64,000 nucleotides of DNA. Origin: Devosia sp. Root413D1 (lineage in GTDB: Bacteria; Pseudomonadota; Alphaproteobacteria; Rhizobiales; Devosiaceae). Position numbers and translations under genes: made by a program. Of this stretch, positions 61,304-64,000 are shown in pieces. The DNA is taken from NCBI RefSeq assembly GCF_001425235.1, contig NZ_LMEA01000010.1:316275-380274 (forward strand), read 5' to 3'. Numbering within the stretch: the first letter of the stretch is position 1; each line of letters opens with the position of its first letter. The notes under the pieces are model-generated. The model had not been told where the DNA came from and did not search any database. It worked only from the letters and a program-made list of their open reading frames with translations.

Positions 61304-61999
61304 CTAGGCTGCCTGTTGTCCGAACTCGGCCAGGTAGCTGCGCCAGGGCTCGGACGCCACGAACACCCAGTCCGGGATCGGGCCACGGCCGGAAGGCAGC
61401 GCCCTGAGCTGCTCGACCAGCAGCAGTGCATCGGCGGTCTTGGCGCGCACCCGGGCGGCGCGGTACCGGCCGGCAAACGACGGGTCGAGCCCGGCTTCGG
61501 CGACCATCGTTTCGGCGGTGCGGTCGGCGAAATAGATGGCGTTCGCCGCTAACCGCAGAGCGAGCGCCTCGCCCGGGGTCACGGCCATGGCCGCGATGGT
61601 CGCTTCGGCGTCGACCAGCGGTTCGCTGAGCGGCAGGAAGTCGAGTTCGGCCGGGGCATGGGCGAGGCAGACATCGGCGTCCTCGCGGCGGGCGCCGTTC
61701 GCATAGCTCTGGGCGATCGGTCCCACCGGCACCATGCCATAAGGCGCGCATTCCGCCGCCCGCAGCGCCCCGATCGAGGCGGCGCCGAGCACGGTAATCC
61801 CCTGCTGCAGAGCGAACAGGATTTCCTTGTGCCAGACCGAGGGCACGAAGCCGAACACCCCGTCGATGAGCCCGATGGCATCGGCGCCATCGAGCACGGC
61901 GCGGTAGAGGTCGCCCTTCCTCGCCGGCGGGCGGATATCGAGCCCGCTGCGATCATAGTCTTGCCCCGAGAGCGACGGGCCGGCGAACAGGACTTTCAC
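61304..61999 (-). CDS. tfuA: TfuA-like protein, YcaO partner
   Basis: A 231-residue protein matching the TfuA family, named from the trifolitoxin operon. It begins MKVLFAGPSLSGQDYD, then has AIGLIDGVFGFVPSVWHKEI followed by LFALQQGITVLGAASIGALR and an AAECAPYGMVPVGPI segment. In the methanogen McrA system TfuA assists YcaO in backbone thioamidation; here the partner peptide is adjacent instead. It overlaps the ycaO gene by four bases, so expression is coupled. Confidence 0.92.
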   Translation of the reverse strand: MKVLFAGPSLSGQDYDRSGLDIRPPARKGDLYRAVLDGADAIGLIDGVFGFVPSVWHKEILFALQQGITVLGAASIGALRAAECAPYGMVPVGPIAQSYANGARREDADVCLAHAPAELDFLPLSEPLVDAEATIAAMAVTPGEALALRLAANAIYFADRTAETMVAEAGLDPSFAGRYRAARVRAKTADALLLVEQLRALPSGRGPIPDWVFVASEPWRSYLAEFGQQAA

Positions 62000-63201
62000 A
62001 GGAACCCCAGCATGGCGGCAGTGGCGCGAGAACCGGGGCGCCAGTTGGTATTGGTCAGGCGGTCTTCGAGGCCCGGCACATAGATCTTGGCCACCCGGAT
62101 GCCGAACTGTTCGCCGCCGAGCGGGATGACGACGATGCGATTGAGACCCGCCTTGGCGAGCCCGGCCTGAAGCGCAGCGATCAGCGCGGCCTCGCCGCTG
62201 TCGGCTGGCAGGCCCGGGGGCGCCGGCCGCGTGGCTGGCGTTGCTTCGGTCAGCACCGCGATGGAACGGCCGAGCTGCTCGTCGTACTCGCCTTCGACGA
62301 TGTCATCGCGCGCCCCGGCAATGTTGGTGATGCGCGTCTGTGCCGCCTCGACGATGGCGCGCCGCGCGGCGACCGCCGCGATGGGGTGGCAGCTGGCGCC
62401 GGTCGCGACATCGAAGTGCTTGTCGGCGCCATCGGCAGGAAACAGCGCCGCATAGATGACCGGCACGCCGATATTGTTGGTCTGGTCGAACAGTCGCAGC
62501 CGGTAGCCGGCGCGGGCGACCTTGTCGGCCAGCGCGTCCACTGCCGGGTCGCCGAATGCCGCGGGGGAGACGGCGGTGGCCTCGGCCGCGGCATCGGGCT
62601 TATAGCTCCACAGGCACACCGCATCGCGCTCAATCACTTCGCAGAGGCCATGCAGCAGTGCGCCGGAGAGGCGCGTCCCGGCAGCAATGCCATTGGTCGA
62701 TTGTGACAAGCCGACGAGGTCGCGGGGCGGCGTGCCCAGCACCACTGCGTCATAGGGCACCAGCACCGGCGCACCGGTCGCAAGGTCAAACCCCTCGACC
62801 CAGCGAATCGGCTTTGTTTCGTCGATCGCCGCACCGCGCGGCAGCAGGTGCGTTACCTCGAGCAGTTCGAAGCTCCCGGCCCGCGCTTCAGCCATGCTGA
62901 GGGTCTTCTGCGGCGTCTCAGGCGCTTCGGCGATGGCGTACTCGGCCGCCTCCATCACCGCCGAGAGCTGGGCCGAAATGTCGTCGACGCCCTTGCCCTG
63001 GTGGGTGGCAAGCGTCGCCGATTGCGGGCGGATGGCGGCGTAGCAGGGGATGCCGATGCGATCTAGCCCGGTCTGGCGGGCCAGCCGGGTGATGCCGAGC
63101 GCGGCAAAATGCAACGACAAATCCCGCAGCAGGGCTGCGGGATTGCGCGTGCCGCCTGGAGCCGTATCGGCCGCCGGGCGGAGCTGGGCTCCGAAATGCA
63201 A
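61996..63201 (-). CDS. ycaO: YcaO-domain cyclodehydratase/thioamide synthetase
   Basis: A 401-residue YcaO enzyme. ATP/Mg motifs are visible: HQGKGVDDISAQLSAVMEAA then EYAIAE (about residues 67-92), LHGLCEVIERDAVCLW (about 184-199) and ATGASCHPIAAVAARRAIVE with AAQTR. YcaO activates backbone amides with ATP to make azolines, amidines or thioamides. No E1-like docking domain gene is adjacent, so TfuA is the likely partner. The start is a TTG directly after the precursor stop, with a 3-base gap; no good ATG exists nearby. Confidence 0.92.
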   Translation of the reverse strand: MHFGAQLRPAADTAPGGTRNPAALLRDLSLHFAALGITRLARQTGLDRIGIPCYAAIRPQSATLATHQGKGVDDISAQLSAVMEAAEYAIAEAPETPQKTLSMAEARAGSFELLEVTHLLPRGAAIDETKPIRWVEGFDLATGAPVLVPYDAVVLGTPPRDLVGLSQSTNGIAAGTRLSGALLHGLCEVIERDAVCLWSYKPDAAAEATAVSPAAFGDPAVDALADKVARAGYRLRLFDQTNNIGVPVIYAALFPADGADKHFDVATGASCHPIAAVAARRAIVEAAQTRITNIAGARDDIVEGEYDEQLGRSIAVLTEATPATRPAPPGLPADSGEAALIAALQAGLAKAGLNRIVVIPLGGEQFGIRVAKIYVPGLEDRLTNTNWRPGSRATAAMLGFL

Positions 63202-63204
63202 GAC

Positions 63205-63423
63205 TTACTTGGAGGTGTAGAACCAGGCGCCGCTGCCATCGGCGCGATTGCCGGCGGCCACGGCGACGTTGATGCCGTCGACAATGGTGTTGCCCGACTG
63301 CAGCGCGGAGCGAACGTTGGCCGGGACTACGGTGTCCTGGTCAACCGGGGTCACAGTCATCAGCTGGGTATCGACGACCAGCAGCTGCTCAGAGTCTTTC
63401 TGTCCAATAATGACGTAACGCAT
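63205..63423 (-). CDS. Candidate RiPP precursor peptide
   Basis: A 72-residue peptide directly upstream of ycaO. A leader-like N-terminus (MRYVIIGQKDSEQLLVVDTQ) is followed by LMTVTPVDQDTVVPANVRSA and a Gly/Asn/Ala-rich C-terminus (ending DGSGAWFYTSK). It has no cysteine, but several Ser/Thr and many Gly/Ala residues. AAGGAGA is well placed before the ATG. Position (3 bases before ycaO), strong ribosome site and small size support a precursor. The cleavage site and modified residues are not known. Confidence 0.7.
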   Translation of the reverse strand: MRYVIIGQKDSEQLLVVDTQLMTVTPVDQDTVVPANVRSALQSGNTIVDGINVAVAAGNRADGSGAWFYTSK

Positions 63424-63443
63424 TGGTATTTCTCCTTGTCGGC

Positions 63444-64000
63444 CTACTTGAAACCGGCCTTATGCAATGCGTCTATATACAGATCGACATCAGAGGGATC
63501 GCGCTGCGGCACTCGGGATAGCCAACGAGCAGTTGTGAAATCCGGTTGCAATCTAAGCGCTTGCAACCGATAGCGGCGGGCGAGGTCCATTTGCCCCGCC
63601 ATCGCGGCAGCGGCGGCCATCAGGCGGTAGGCCGGCTCCGGGTTGCGCATCTGGCTCAGGTTGGCCAGCGCCTCATCGAAACGCCCGCGGAAGAAATTGA
63701 TGCCGCCCAGCGTCCACAGGTACTCATCGGGAGGGATCGGGTTGAGCCGCATGGCGGCTTCGATCTTTTCCTGGGCTTCGCGGTGGTTGGAGTTGTGCGC
63801 CAGGGTATCGGCGAAGTCGGCGAGAATATCGGCGTGGTTCGGCGCGAGCTCGGCTGCCGTCGACATGTGGACCAGGGCCTGATCCAGGTCGCGATCGAAC
63901 AGCGCGACGCGGCCAAGCTCCCGATATGCCGTGCCGTCATTGGGGTCGATCGACACCGCACGCTCGGCATGCAGCTTGGCCTTGTCGAGCAGCGCCTTGT
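63444..64000 (-). CDS. TPR protein upstream of the precursor (partial)
   Basis: The last 185 residues of a tetratricopeptide protein lie in the window; the start is beyond the right edge. TPR units are seen: NDGTAYRELGRVALFDRDLD, TAAELAPNHADILADFADTL and DEYLWTLGGINFFRGRFDEA followed by LANLSQM. It ends 20 bases before the precursor start on the same strand. It could be a regulator of the adenylate-cyclase-plus-TPR kind or a scaffold for the cluster; the N-terminal part is needed to decide. Confidence 0.75.
   Translation of the reverse strand, partial: KALLDKAKLHAERAVSIDPNDGTAYRELGRVALFDRDLDQALVHMSTAAELAPNHADILADFADTLAHNSNHREAQEKIEAAMRLNPIPPDEYLWTLGGINFFRGRFDEALANLSQMRNPEPAYRLMAAAAAMAGQMDLARRYRLQALRLQPDFTTARWLSRVPQRDPSDVDLYIDALHKAGFK

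Noticed and set aside
61304-63201. YcaO-TfuA as McrA thioamidation system
   Set aside because: There are no methanogenesis genes in a proteobacterial context, and a small peptide gene sits directly beside ycaO.

Overview
The window is high-GC DNA from an alphaproteobacterium. Hyphomicrobiales is likely and a Devosia-like genus is my best guess. The pointers are TrcR/DUF1013, DUF1192, DUF1465, DUF4164 and Usg-type proteins, a cysteine-free ribosomal protein L31, a class I fructose-bisphosphate aldolase, CtrA-type TTAA-N7-TTAA boxes, and a 6S RNA beside 5-formyltetrahydrofolate cyclo-ligase. No prophage, insertion sequence, CRISPR array or rRNA operon was seen, so this is mostly core chromosome with small accessory patches.

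Layout. 1-6017: end of a cation antiporter gene, trcR-like regulator, quinone oxidoreductase, DUF1192, a CtrA box with a possible small RNA, DUF1465, a GFA-fold enzyme, rpmE and an MsbA-like ABC exporter. 6025-6108 (minus) folds as a tyrosine-tRNA-like cloverleaf with abnormal D and T loops. 6257-13010: AraC regulator/NmrA pair, a MotA-like/OmpA-like membrane pair, inositol monophosphatase, Sel1-repeat protein and a thiamine phosphate synthase-like protein. 13074-20595: central carbon genes fba, pgk, gap and tkt, with a small membrane protein, an outer-membrane beta-barrel and a glycolipid-binding protein between them. 20789-26413: DUF4164, zapA, lytic transglycosylase, parDE, a Na+/H+ antiporter, 6S RNA, cyclo-ligase and ymdB. 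26418-28530: a tandem segmental duplication giving two secreted paralogues and a decayed ymdB fragment. 28686-31864: yebC with a tandem-repeat tail, a VOC protein and two GGDEF cyclases.

32033-34989 is ruvC-ruvA-X-Y-ruvB, with two unknown genes inside the Holliday-junction operon, followed by small enzymes ending at ybgC. 37331-43063 is the full Tol-Pal envelope system (tolQ, tolR, tolA, tolB, pal, cpoB), running into tilS, ftsH, a methyltransferase and glmM. 48676-51800 holds two loci of a paired palindromic repeat, a surface protein, a porin-like fragment and a pentapeptide-repeat protein. 51817-59642 carries an AlkZ/YcaQ-like glycosylase, a UvrD-like helicase, a hydrolase/AraC pair, an Rrf2 regulator with shared operator-like sites, and small stress-type proteins.

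The most novel part is the right end (59665-64000, all minus strand). It holds a TPR protein, a 72-residue candidate RiPP precursor, a YcaO cyclodehydratase, TfuA, a secreted alpha-toroid protein and a small secreted acidic protein. The precursor, ycaO and tfuA genes are essentially contiguous. The precursor has no cysteine, so a product unlike ordinary thiazole peptides is expected.
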